54,644 nucleotides of DNA, taken from the NCBI GenBank assembly GCA_013365325.1, contig JABVXV010000383.1:1-54644 (forward strand). The letters are read 5' to 3'. Positions 1-11,692 of this stretch are shown piece by piece. Each line of letters starts with the position of its first letter. The first letter of the stretch is position 1. The notes under the pieces were generated by a model. It saw nothing but the letters and a program-made list of their open reading frames with translations. It did no database searches and had not been told where the DNA came from. The DNA is from Dipetalonema caudispina (taxonomy: Eukaryota > Nematoda > Chromadorea > Rhabditida > Onchocercidae). Position numbers and translations under genes: made by a program.

Positions 1-134
<134 letters not shown>

Positions 135-760
135 TGTAAGAATGGATGCTTAGTAATTTGTCAAATTCTTTGACGTTTCATTTCATTTCTTTTCAGAAAA
201 AAAAAACAGAAAATCCAATATAGAACGATTATTCTACACTTTTATATGGTTATCGTCTTTTTTATAGTAATCAAACAATGGAACAGAAAGTGTAGTTTAA
301 AAATTTAATTAACTGATATGTACTTCAATTCTATATGTAATAAAAATATGATTATTCATCCAATTGGATGTCTTAGGGCTTTATCTTGCTTAGATATGTC
401 TGTTAAAAGTTTTTATCACTTTATTCATTTGTCTTCTTAAATATTTGTTGACTTTTTTTTTTTTTTTTTGAATGAATAAATAAATGAAATTGAAATTTTC
501 GCTTAATTTTATTTTGCTACAATTATATTATTATTAGTAGTATTAGTTTTTTTTTTTTTTTTTTTTTTGATAATTATAATAAATTTGACTAATCAGTAGG
601 CGAAATATTCATTTGTTTGGTGGAAAATTTGAAATTTAAAATAATTTGGAAATAATTTTGATGATATTTTAAACATTCTGTTTGGGTTTTAAAAAAAAAA
701 AAGTAGCAAAGAAAAGCAAAAATTGCATTTGTGTTAAATTAATTGAGAACAAAGTTTTTT

Positions 761-798
<38 letters not shown>

Positions 799-2372
799 CA
801 ATTGGTTTTTTATTTTTTTTTTTTTTTTTTTTTTTTTTGGTTTAAATATAGCATTGTGCAGAAATTAAAAAAAAAAAATTTTTTTTTTGATGCTATATTT
901 TGAAATGAATATTGGAAATATGTGAAGAAGCTTTTGGATGATATCAATTCATTGTACCTTGAAGTTATTGAATCGAAAAGAAAGAAGAAGAAGAAAAAAA
1001 AAAAAGATACATCAATCATATTTGTTTGGCAGTATTGCTTTTTCTTTTTAACCATTTATCATTTATTAAAAAATTCCAAAAAATTTTTCACACAACAAAA
1101 TAATAAATGCTAGAAGATAACTTCTTTGAAATCTGAAAAAAAAAAAAAACTATTCTTGCTATGCAACATTTTGCATGTTTTGAAATGTTTTTTTGTTCAA
1201 ATTAAAACAACAAAAGAAAAAGTTTTGCAAATTTAAAGATTTGAAAAACTTTTCCAGGGTTTAAAAAATTTTAAATATCATTCAGAATGATAAAAAAAAA
1301 AAGTGAAATTTAGGAAAGTTTTCTAATATTGGAAAAATTCATAAACGAGGTTTCTTTTTCTTTTTCTTTTATTGGTGATATAAGTCAAAAATGCTCATAA
1401 AATGAATTGGTGAATAATTCGTTTATTAAATTGATCGACATAATCAATTTAATTTAGTTACTATGGATGATCAATTGAACCAGATTTAATAATTGTATTG
1501 GTCAATTTGATCGAATTTAATTATATAGATGAAAAGGATTGATTAATTATGTCCATGCAATCACTTTTTGTTTTCGTTCTATTTTAAAGATTTTGAAGAT
1601 ATTCGTAAATAAGATTAATGAAGCTAACTTCGGCATACTTTTGGATTGTTTTACATCTTTTTTCTTATCGCCGAAATTTTATTATCGTCATCCAAACTTA
1701 TATTCATCTTTTTCTCAATCAAAATTATCATTGAAATGTTAGGAAAGAATGGTTTTCTTTTTCCTTTTTTTCTTTTTTTTTTCTTGGCTCCTAATAATTT
1801 TCTGTCTTTTTTTCGTCTGTGAATCAGTCCAAAAAGTTATCCTATCTTATCTGCTAGAGGAAAATATTGCAATTTTTTTTTAAATCGATGAAAAATTTCG
1901 AATTTTTAGTTTGTTGAGTTATTAACAGTAATAATGTTCATCATAATACTATAAAAAGTTAATTTTATAAAACTTGCTTAATTCCACTCTAATATATGCA
2001 TATTTTTAAGTTTGATTTTACAAAATTCAACAGCTCAAAATTTCAGGAATAACGTATGAAACATTTGAAATTTGGAATAAGCTTTCCAAAAATATTTCCC
2101 TTCGAAAGTTTTAGCAGTAAAAATAATACATTTATACATTAACAAAAATTTTTTTCATGTTAGGTTTGTTTATCAGATTGAATCCTTTCTAATAAAAGAC
2201 ATTTTATTTTGCTCATCAATTTGTATATTTGATAGGGATTTTTTTTTCCTCATTTTATGATTTTTTAAAATTTCAATTCAGCTATTTGAAAATGAGCTTA
2301 TAACATATAAGCAGAAATTATAGCATTTCGCATTTAATTATCCATCGTTTAGACAATATTTTTTCAGTCGTT

Positions 2373-2438
<66 letters not shown>

Positions 2439-3247
2439 TTCCAATGCATTTAACAAAATAGATGAAGCACTAGCAATCATCAAAAATTGACAATTTTTAA
2501 GCATTAGCAAGACAGTTCCGAGAATGAAATAAAACAATGAACAATGATTTGCCCTTGAAAAATTCAAAAAAAACAAAATTTTCCAATTTTTTGGAAAAAA
2601 AATGAGTTTTTTTTTTATGTTAAAAATGATAATGCATTATTGTTAATATTTTCCAATCATTGCATATTTTTGTAGAATGCAATTTTTTTTTTTTTTTTTC
2701 TCAAAATTTGATTTTTTATAAAACAATAAATGTGATAAAAAAAAATAGTAAGAATTTATAGAAATAGAATGTATTTCTAAAATAACATGCAAATATTCTA
2801 ATTTTTAACATGGAATTCGGATAATTTTCCGTGTTTTTTCTCTCTTTCTTTTTTTTTTTTTTTCATCTCAATTAATTGAAATTTTTAAAAATGAGCTTAA
2901 AATATTAAAATGATAGTATCAATTTATTTCAAGTTTCCTCTCTTTTCTTTTTTTACTCCTTTCTTTTGTTTTTTCATATTAAAAAAAAAAGTTTTTAAAA
3001 ATATTTCATTTCTTTTTCTCACTATTTTTTCTACCAATTTTTCAAAAACTAAATTTTCAAATGCTCTAATGCAAAAAATGAAAGAAGAATAGGCCCTAAA
3101 AAATATCAATGTAGGAATGATTTTGATTAATCTGAAATTTATAATGCATTATTATTTCAATCCCATCATTTCTATTGATAATTACTGATTAGTAATTATT
3201 TCATTTATTCTTCTTATTCGAGGAATTTCAAATGTTATATATTTCAG
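135..3247. other. AT-rich region upstream of the RGS gene
   Basis: No convincing coding exon was found on either strand. The stretch is dense in A and T homopolymers (for example two T runs near 765-838 and a 55-base T run at 2383-2437). Open frames here translate to poly-Lys, poly-Phe or Ile/Asn-rich strings. It could hold the promoter, 5' non-coding exons or an upstream intron of the RGS gene. Nothing specific can be pinpointed. Confidence 0.6.
2383..2437. repeat. Poly(T) tract of 55 bases
   Basis: Uninterrupted run of 55 T, the longest homopolymer in the window. Other long runs are A48 at 21934-21981, T37 at 30108-30144, A34 at 18780-18813, A31 at 31082-31112 and A28 at 8836-8863. Exact lengths at such sites are prone to sequencing and assembly error. 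Confidence 0.9.
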
Positions 3248-3250
3248 GTA
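3241..3250 (+). promoter_or_regulatory. Candidate 3' splice or spliced-leader acceptor of the RGS gene
   Basis: The sequence ATTTCAG ends at 3247, three bases before the ATG at 3251. This is the layout expected for spliced-leader trans-splicing onto a very short 5' UTR. It could equally be a cis acceptor joining an upstream coding exon, because GTA-ATG is open. The sequence alone does not decide. Confidence 0.55.
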
Positions 3251-6200
3251 ATGCGTAATTCAGATTGGAATAGTCGTAATCCACAAACATATCATGATCA
3301 TAATCATGATCATGATCATCGTCATCATCATCATCGTTATAGTCAAACAACATCATTATCACCATTATCAAGTGATCATACAACAGCACTATTACCAAAT
3401 ACACGTCAATATAGTAAATCAGGTTGGACGTATGGTCTTGATCATCCATGTATTGCCGAATGTTCCAGGAGTAGTGAAAATGCTGATTCCAATTTGCATA
3501 TAGCTATAAAAGCTAAAACGGCATCATTTGCAACATCCAAAATACCAATTAGTATCCGGCACAATGATTTAGATTATACAACGGGAAGTTCAAGTATTAC
3601 ATCCAGTACAACAGTTAGTGAGAATTTGCATCGAAAATTGATTGGCGTACCGTTTATCACTACTACAAGTTGGTTTTTACAAAATTTTTCAAATTGAATA
3701 AATTTTCGATTTTTTAATTTCAATAAAAAAACTCCTGTAAAGTCCGATCAATAAATTTGGTTTGATTATGATACGATAATGACTTCAACTGAATAATGTG
3801 GAACTATTGCAAAGAATATTCTTTGAAGAATTTCAAGCAAGCTAATAAGATTATGTTGCATTTTAATTTAATTTCTGCTAAACAATCTAAACTAATTTAG
3901 TAATAATTTAATTATATAAAATGATACAACTACTGGCATTATTTGCCTAAAAAATTTATGCATCGATGAGATCAATTTGATTTAAAGTTAACTTTCAAAA
4001 TCATATTATAGGTGATATAACATCAGATGGATCCAGTGTTGCAGATATAAAGCAATCCATTGGCACTTCTACAAATACTCAATATCTGTGCGCAAATGAA
4101 ATACAAACAAATTCTGAGGTATCGACAATTTTATTAATAAAATTTTACAACTTCATTGCATATATCAGTACAGTGAAATTTTCTTATCATTCTTGGCAAA
4201 ATTTTAATGACCACATTTCAAGCATCCAATTTAAATGTTTAAATTTAATTACTACAATATTTCTAGCATTAGCTGAGATAAATGAGTAAGACCATTTTAG
4301 TACACATTCTTTCACTTCCATCGATCCAGGTATTAGAAAAGTCGTTAGGTAATGTTATTAATAAATATTATGTCAGATAGATATAATAATTTATTATATT
4401 ACTTATTACATATATTAATTTAGAATTTTTTAAAATTAATATATGCAATAAATAATATTGCATATATTAATTAAGCATTCTTATAAAATTTAAGAAATCA
4501 AAATTTTGTGCTAAATTAAAATGAACAATTTATTAATTCTTTTCTATATTTACGTCATATAATAGTTTTATTTCATCAATATGCAGCAAATTCTTCATCA
4601 ATGCATGTCCTTCTCTTTTTCTCTTTTAATTAATTAACATTAATAATAACTATTTATGTATTCTATTATAGGATTCGATAAATTCTGTAAGGCGAACGGC
4701 ATCATTCACATTTAGTCCTAAAGGATATTTAGATAAGATAAATCAAAGATTACAGCTCCATGATAATGAACCAAAGAGAAGATTGTAAGTTCATTTACTA
4801 TTAAATTTTCTTTTTTTTTTTTTTTTTTATTTCCTACTACACAAAAAGAATTCAATTTCAAACATTCATTTAAAATAATTTGTTCATCGTATCATGCTAA
4901 ATATTAGTCGAAATATTTGATGATATTTGATTAGTAACGTTTATGATTTTTAATCTCATATATTAAAATTAACAAAATTCTATTGATAGATTTGGTGAAG
5001 TAAAAAATGAATTTTATGCATGTTGTGTTTTAAATTTTTTACGGAATAAATTTAAATTACGATTTTACAGTAGCAGATTTGCGAAAACACTGGATTTCAT
5101 TAAGAGTAAGATGGATTCTTGTAGTACATCAACGTTGTATCCATCTAAGGAAGAGATTATGCAATGGCAAGATTCATTCGAACGTTTATTGAATCATAAA
5201 TGTATGTCAATTTGAAAAAAGATATAGTAGATTTAACACTTTTTTTTTCCTTCAACTAAATTAATTTACATTGAAGAAAGTTCATAATTAAATTACTGAT
5301 TGATAATTCTTGAACTTTGGATGAATTGAACAGCAGAATGTTTAAAAATAAATATTTTTGAACGAATTATAGATTTTATATTTCTATCATATATAAATAT
5401 AAATTTGATCATTTTAAGATGGTTGTTTGTTGTTTCGAACATTTTTAAAAGGAGAATTCAGCGATGAAAATGTTGATTTTTGGATTGAATGTGAAGAATT
5501 TCGAAAGATGAAAGAAGGAAAAAAATCAACAATTCAAAAAGCACATTCTATTTATAGTAAATATATTGCTGAGCAATCACCAAAAGAGGTTATTTGTTTA
5601 GCAATATCATAAGTAAATATGGTAAAATTTTGAAAATTGAAAATTTTCAACAAATCAAGTAATTACTAACAATTACTTAATAAACAGTAATTATCATTTT
5701 TAAATTTGATTATCGAATTACTTAAATTGCTCTCTCATTATACCTATTATGCTTATAAAATTACTTTTTAGGTTAATTTAGACAGTGATACACGTGCAGC
5801 AACAAAAGCAGCCCTGGAAAATGGTGCTAAACCAAATATGTTTTCATTAGCGCAAACAAGAATTGAGCAATTAATGGCAAAAGATAGTTATAGGCGTTTT
5901 TTAAAATCAAAATTATTTTTGGATTTATTAACGAATGGTACCAATAATGCTTCAAATACTAATAAAACACAACAGAAAGAAAGTGAAAATGAGCGTCAAT
6001 CAAGGTAAATTAACATTTCTTTCATTAATATTCCTTTTAATTGGAAAAAGAATAAATTTTTCATGTGAATAATTTCATATTTTAAACTCTTTATTGGAAA
6101 TTTTAAGATCTTTTTTCTCCTTTAAACCTACAAATTACTGTTGAATAATTAATTTTTTTTCTTAATTTATGCTATTCTTATTACAACTACTATTCAGGTT

Positions 6201-6261
6201 ACCAGAAACTCTGAAAACGGTCAACCCTATGTGTAGTACAGGAAATTTGAAAAATGCTTGA
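3251..6261 (+). CDS. RGS-domain protein (regulator of G-protein signalling), seven exons
   Basis: Exon model: 3251-3617, 4012-4118, 4672-4784, 5071-5201, 5419-5588, 5772-6004, 6198-6261, stop TGA 6259-6261. All phases match, giving 394 aa. Seen: a low-complexity N-terminus with a His/Asp-rich stretch (residues 15-29), Ser/Thr-rich linkers, then an RGS domain at about 228-350. The domain begins WQDSFERLLNHK and continues with EFSDENVDFWIECEEF, VNLDSDTRAAT and AKDSYRRFLKSKLF. By family knowledge, residues matching the Galpha-contact positions of RGS4 are present: E256, N257, N298, D334, S335, R338. This suggests an active GTPase-activating protein for Gi/Gq-type Galpha subunits at the inner plasma membrane. 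The domain is closest in style to the R4/B class. The roughly 200-residue N-terminal extension is not recognised. The exon 1 donor (A|GTGAG at 3618) was chosen because it alone combines a strong consensus with phase 1. A second phase-compatible GT lies further downstream. Coding exons upstream of 3251 cannot be excluded. Confidence 0.9.
4434..4472. repeat. Perfect 15-bp stem hairpin in RGS intron 2
   Basis: Arms 4434-4448 and 4458-4472 are perfect reverse complements around a 9-base loop. The stem is A/T-rich with two GC pairs. It lies in an intron and no function is evident. Confidence 0.8.
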
Positions 6262-8831
6262 AATCAGGAAGTGATAATAACGATAATATATTTGCTTAGC
6301 AATTAATAATTTCCATTTCATTAAAAAATTGTTATTAATGAACTGATCGCTTTTTTTTTTTTCTACGATATCTTTTAACTTATTTTCTTTCCTACTACTT
6401 ATCTATGATGTGTTTGTTGATATAAACATGCTTGTTTTATTCAACTTTATTAATTGGTGACAAAAATTTGATCATTAAACTCAGCTTACTTCAATAATGC
6501 TATTAATCAATGAAAGATTAAAAGTTTTAATTTGAATAAAATAACAATAATTTTTAGACTCACATGGTTAAAAAGAAAAAAAAAAAAAGGAACGATAATT
6601 ACCTGAATCTATAGGATTTATTATCTTTTCTTTAAAAGCGAATGAATTTTAGGAAAGTATCAAACATTAACTTACTATTAACAAAAATTGATTAATTAAA
6701 ATTAGCTTATTAATATCAACAAACATATCATATATAAATAAAAAAAAAAAGCATTTCAATTTATAATAATAAATGATTTCTTCCTTTAAAAACTTTAAAT
6801 ACTGAATGAAGAAAAAGTTTTAAAAAAAAAAAGCGACAAAAAATTAATATGACATTTTGTGAATTATGCATATTATCATTATTAGTATTCTTTTTGCTTT
6901 GCAAATTTTTTATTTCTTAAATGAAGAAAAAAATTTTTCTATTCATTTCTGTATGAAATTATTATTAGTATTAATTATGTTACATTGTTATTTGTATTAC
7001 TGTAAATATTCATTTCAACGAATTTTTTCTTTTTTTTTTTTTCCTTTTCTTTTCTTTTTTCTTATTCCAATGTGCTTGCATGTTTAAATAGTAAAAAATA
7101 CACATTTTTTAAAATGAAAACATAAAAAAAAAAGAAATCATAGAAATTTTTACTTTTTAATTTCTCTTTAATTATCATCATTTATGAGAAATAATCAAGA
7201 AACAAAAAATCGTATATGATATTGATATATTACAAAAAAGAAATATAAATAATTCAATATTTTAGTAGCATTTTTCTCTTTTTTTTTTGTACGTCATATA
7301 CGTAAAGTTAAAATTTGCATCACATTTTTTAGCTTAAAATTGATCAATTATGCTTTATTATTCAAAAAGTCCAATTTATATATTATTGACTTATGTACAT
7401 ACATATTTCTTTATATATATATAAAAAAAGAAAATGAATTCCTGAATCATTCCGGACTCAATCCGGTACCATTTTTTTCATCATTAAATATTCCCATCCT
7501 TTTTTTTTTATTCCTATCATATACAATGTTATAAGAGAAAATATTTCTGATAATATCACTTTTTTACTGTTCCATTTTGTTCCGGTTAAAAAAGAATGGA
7601 AAACAAAAAAAAAAAAAAAAAAGAATTATTCTAGCAATTAATGAATTGTTTCAAATTATTGTTGACATATCGAAATTTTATATGTATCAATAAAATCGTT
7701 TTAGTTACATTTCCTACATTTATTATTTCAAACAAGTGTTTTGAAACTGTTTTTTTTTTTTTCATCTCTGTTAAACTTTATGATGCAAAAAAAAAAATTA
7801 TTGATAATTTTTCAAATTAATGATACACATGAAAATGTGATTTTATTCTTGTGGAAAATAGACAGCGTATGTTTTAATTCAGACAAATTTGCAATCATAT
7901 TATTCTTTACTATTTCATATAAATCAAAGAATGAAGTATATGAATGTATATAAAATAATTTAACCGATTTCAAAATGAATAAAATTTCATAAAAATTCAA
8001 TTAAATTAGCAAATTTAATCAATTTATTTATAATCATTATACAGATTTGTTCAACCTGTGATTATTATTTTTGCATATATAGTCCCGTACTAGAAACGAC
8101 TAGAAAAGTTGAATTAGTTTAATTGTTATACGACAAATAGTTTTAATTTAATTCAATGTAGATTCAAATTTCATTTATCCATATATTTAACTCTTAGAAA
8201 TGATTCGGTATAATTATTATAGAAGGTTTAGCAATTTAATTAGTGATTTCATATTAATAAATTAGTTCGGATATTCGATTCACAAATCAATCATCCATCA
8301 TTTCACTACATAAGTATGAGCGTTAAGGATCAAAATTAAGACAATGAAATGGTTAATTAAATTATTTCATTAATTTGCTGACAATATACTAACATAGATC
8401 TCTTTCAAATTGGAATTAAACCAAATTAGTATTGCATTTTAATTTAAATTAATTTAATTCAATCAAATTCATGAATGATTATTGGAAGAAAATGGAAGAT
8501 TGAAACTGAAACAAAGTATTGCACGAAATATGAGCTTGAAATATTACTGTACAATCATATTAGAATTTTAATTTAATTTCATGATTTATTATTATTCGAT
8601 TCATTCATGTAATCATAGTATTGTTAAAAGGATTAAAATTTTGCTTTTGAAACAAGATTTACTGATTGACCAGAATTTTCTTGTCATATATAAAATATAA
8701 TTTGAAAGTGTGAACGAAATCCACCTAGCCATAATGACAAATAACATATCAGAATTGATTATATCAATAGAAGTATTACTAAATTTAATTCAAATCATCA
8801 AATAGAATAATTATACGTTAATATATATGTT

Positions 8832-8864
<33 letters not shown>

Positions 8865-9700
8865 GATATTTAAATGCAAAACAGTTAAATGTAGAAGAAA
8901 TACAATTAATTAATTTATATTATCAATTATGATATGGTAATATGTTAAGCTTAATTCATCATTATACGTTAGATTTCATTCATTGCATATAGTAATTAAT
9001 CTTAAAATTATAAATATTTCCAAAATTATTTAAATTCAACATAAATGAAATGTAACAAATATTATACTGAATTTATTATCATATATATACATATATTAGT
9101 ATTTATTTATAGTGCATCGTTTCTTCATTTAATTCTGTTCATTTCTAATTCCAATTTGAATCACAAAAAATCCACATGGTATTAAAAATTTTTTTTTTTG
9201 ATCATTTTTTTTCTTTTTTTTTTTAAAAGATGAAATTGATTGTTACGAATTAGTAGGAAAACAAATAAATCACAGTGATTTTCTAAGATATTAAATTGTA
9301 CTTCTAAAATTATGAAAGTAAATCTACCATTACAACTTAAGTTAGTAAGTAATGTTAATAACAAAATATGAAATATATATATACATATATTTTTCATCAA
9401 AAAATTCATAATTAAATTAATCGAAATTAAATTTTAAAATTTGACACGATTTTCATTTAGTCTATTTATTGAAAAAAAAAAATAATGACGAATTAAAAAA
9501 AAAAAAAAAGAATAATTTTCTTCTTTCAATCAATTTTATCAATTAGCTTATCTTTTATCAACATTACAAAACAATGCAAATTATTATTTGCTAAGGAAAT
9601 AATTAAAATTGAAAATGTTTCAATGTACTAAATTGTTTTGCTTCTTACCTAAGTTTATCAGACTAAGATAATTATTAGCTAAAAATATATAAAAATTATT
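6262..9700. other. Intergenic region after the RGS gene
   Basis: This includes the RGS 3' UTR. The nearest AATAAA after the stop is at 6535-6540 and is a plausible but unproven poly(A) signal. The rest is AT-rich DNA with homopolymers and no coding exon that I can support on either strand. Confidence 0.6.
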
Positions 9701-9974
9701 AATAAAAGAAGAAACGGAATTGATAAAAGCATGATAATAAATTTTATCAATAAGTTAATATTGTTAAATTTAACTAATTGATAGTTTACTTAATCGAAAT
9801 ATTTAAAAAGAAAAAACAAAAATAGAAATTTACTAATAAAGGAAGAAACGGAATTGATAAAGGCATGTTAATAAATTTTATCAATAAGTTAATATTGTTA
9901 AATTTAACTAATTGATAGTTTACTTAATCGAAATATTTAAAAAAAAAAAAGAAACAAAAATAGAAATTTATTTA
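9701..9974. repeat. 134-bp tandem duplication
   Basis: Copy 1 begins at 9701 with AATAAAAGAAGAAACGG. Copy 2 begins at 9835 with the same motif bearing one change (AATAAAGGAAGAAACGG). The offset of 134 bp is held through to the shared tail (ACAAAAATAGAAATTTA). The few differences are mostly in A-run length, so the duplication is fairly recent. Confidence 0.9.
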
Positions 9975-10354
9975 ATCGAATTAAGTAAAGAAAAAATAAA
10001 TAAATAAAAATAAAAATTAATAATAAAAATTGATCAAAAATTAATGATATCAAAGAAGTTACAAAAAAAATTTAAAAGATAATTTTATAAATGAAATAAT
10101 AATAAATATATCCAAGGTACTATTTGTAATTGATATGTAAATTTTAATTTTTCAATAAAATTAATAATTAATAATATTTTGTGAACAAATTCTTTGCTCC
10201 AATACTTCTCACAATTTTATCATTCATTTTCTTGTGTTTTTTTGTTTAGCCAAATGATTTATTAATTTTGTCTAATTAGTTAATTAGTTGAATATAATAT
10301 TAACAAAAAAGTCATCAAATTTCCATCTCATTGTCATCATTATTTTAAATCCCG

Positions 10355-10510
10355 CCGAAAAATCATTCAAATGGTACAGTCCGGTTGATACTTTACGGTT
10401 GACCGAAGCATCTAATACGGATTGCATTAGTCATACGTTTTTTTTTTTCGTCGTGCGTGAGGGATTTTTTTTTTTGTTGTTACGTAAAGGTGATGTATAC
10501 GTGTGGAATA
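10355..10510. other. G+C-richer intergenic patch, about 1.2 kb before the septin
   Basis: Compared with its flanks this stretch is conspicuously rich in C, G and CpG (CCCGCCG, CCGGTTG, GTCGTGCGTG). A 78-codon open frame spans it from 10288, but it is interrupted by poly-Phe runs. It carries no splice signals that would join it to a gene. It could be a promoter element, an RNA gene or a relic exon. The identity is not resolved. Confidence 0.35.
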
Positions 10511-11065
10511 GTTGTAATCATTAGATCATTATGATTTGTAAGATGAATCGTTGTAATCATTCGATTAATAACTATAATTATCAGATGAATCGTTGTAACC
10601 ACTCAATTAATAGCTATAATTATTAGATGAATCATTATAAATTGTGAGACGAATCGTTGTAATCACTCGATTAATTGCTATAATCATTAGATGAATCATT
10701 ATAAATCGTTGTAACCACTCGATTAATAGCTATAATCATTAGATGAATCATTATAAATCGTTGTAACCACTCGATTAATAGCTATAATCATTAGATGAAT
10801 CATTATGAATTGTGAGACGAATCGTTGTAATCACTCGATTAATTGCTATAATCATTAGATGAATCATTATAAATTGTGAGACGAATCGTTGTAATCACTC
10901 GATTAATTGCTATAATTATCAGATGAATCATTGTAAATAATGCGAATAGTTAGACAAATAATTATAATTATTGAAATGAATAACTATGAGAATGAACAAA
11001 TCGTTGTAATCATTAAATGAATAGATGTAATGCATGGGACGAATCATTGATAGAATTGTTGTGAT
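10511..11065. repeat. Higher-order minisatellite with 42-, 52- and 64-bp units
   Basis: The marker AGATGA recurs at 10541, 10583, 10625, 10689, 10741, 10793, 10857 and 10921, giving spacings of 42, 42, 64, 52, 52, 64 and 64. Each unit is built from related blocks of about 20-22 bp: one with AGATGAATCATTATAAATTG, one with AGACGAATCGTTGTAATCAC, and one with ATTAATNGCTATAATCATT. The 42-bp unit has two blocks and the 64-bp unit has three. The 52-bp unit looks like a fusion of the first two. Decayed copies continue to about 11065. The array sits about 0.6-1.2 kb upstream of the septin start. Confidence 0.9.
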
Positions 11066-11640
11066 CGTTGAAAAAGTCTAAAAATGTTATTAAAAAATCG
11101 AAATATTTGATGTTCAGAATTTATATAAAACTACTTGAAAGCTTTGAAAATTTTGCATAAAAAATTATCTTTGAAATGACAAAAATCATATTTCATATTT
11201 TAATTTATATGAAATATTATTTCTAACATTCATGTAATGCTACTTACTTTACATAGTAGAAATGATAACACAAAAATGTAACAAGATAATTATAATAGTA
11301 TGATAAGATTCTATATAATTTTATTAAATATTAGAAATGTACAAATATATATAATGAAGTTCCATGATAAAGTGATATAATAAGATCTTATAAATATAAC
11401 AATGTATCCATAAAATGATATCCTAATAATGTTGTATAATATTACACTACAATAAGATTCTACTATGATAGTATATTATGATGAAATTTCAGATGAATAT
11501 ATTAAACTATATCAATATTAAATTAAGTTTTATGATAGTAAATCATGATTCTTGATCAGATATTCATTAGGAAATACTGTGATATATTATCAATTGCTTA
11601 TATCATGAAATCAATTAATTTGAAAAAAATAATAAATTTC
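11066..11640. other. Immediate upstream region of the septin gene
   Basis: AT-rich DNA without long homopolymers or coding exons. It presumably contains the septin promoter. No TATA-like or other element stands out enough to call. Confidence 0.4.
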
Positions 11641-11642
11641 AG
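11633..11642 (+). promoter_or_regulatory. Candidate spliced-leader or cis acceptor of the septin mRNA
   Basis: TAAATTTCAG ends at 11642, 50 bases before the ATG at 11693, and fits a nematode trans-splice acceptor. A perfect donor-like GTAAGT lies in the putative 5' UTR at 11681-11686. A short non-coding first exon (11643-11680) that skips the first coding exon is therefore possible but unsupported. Confidence 0.5.
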
Positions 11643-11692
11643 GAAGACAATCATTTCTATCACTCTTTCGCTTTCTGTGTGTAAGTGCAACG

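Noticed and set aside
682..1113. Overlapping open frames on both strands near the left edge
   Set aside because: They consist of poly-Phe and poly-Lys from T and A runs, with no splice context.
1539..1742. 67-codon frame upstream of the RGS gene
   Set aside because: Phe/Ile/Ser-rich composition typical of random AT-rich sequence, and no acceptor or donor consistent with joining the RGS exons.
3228..3449. Asp/His-rich frame on the minus strand
   Set aside because: Shadow of the palindromic CATGAT repeat in RGS exon 1; the + strand carries the phased exon model.
10288..10524. 78-codon frame in the G+C patch
   Set aside because: Interrupted by poly-Phe and poly-Leu stretches from T runs and lacking splice links. 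Kept only as a composition anomaly.
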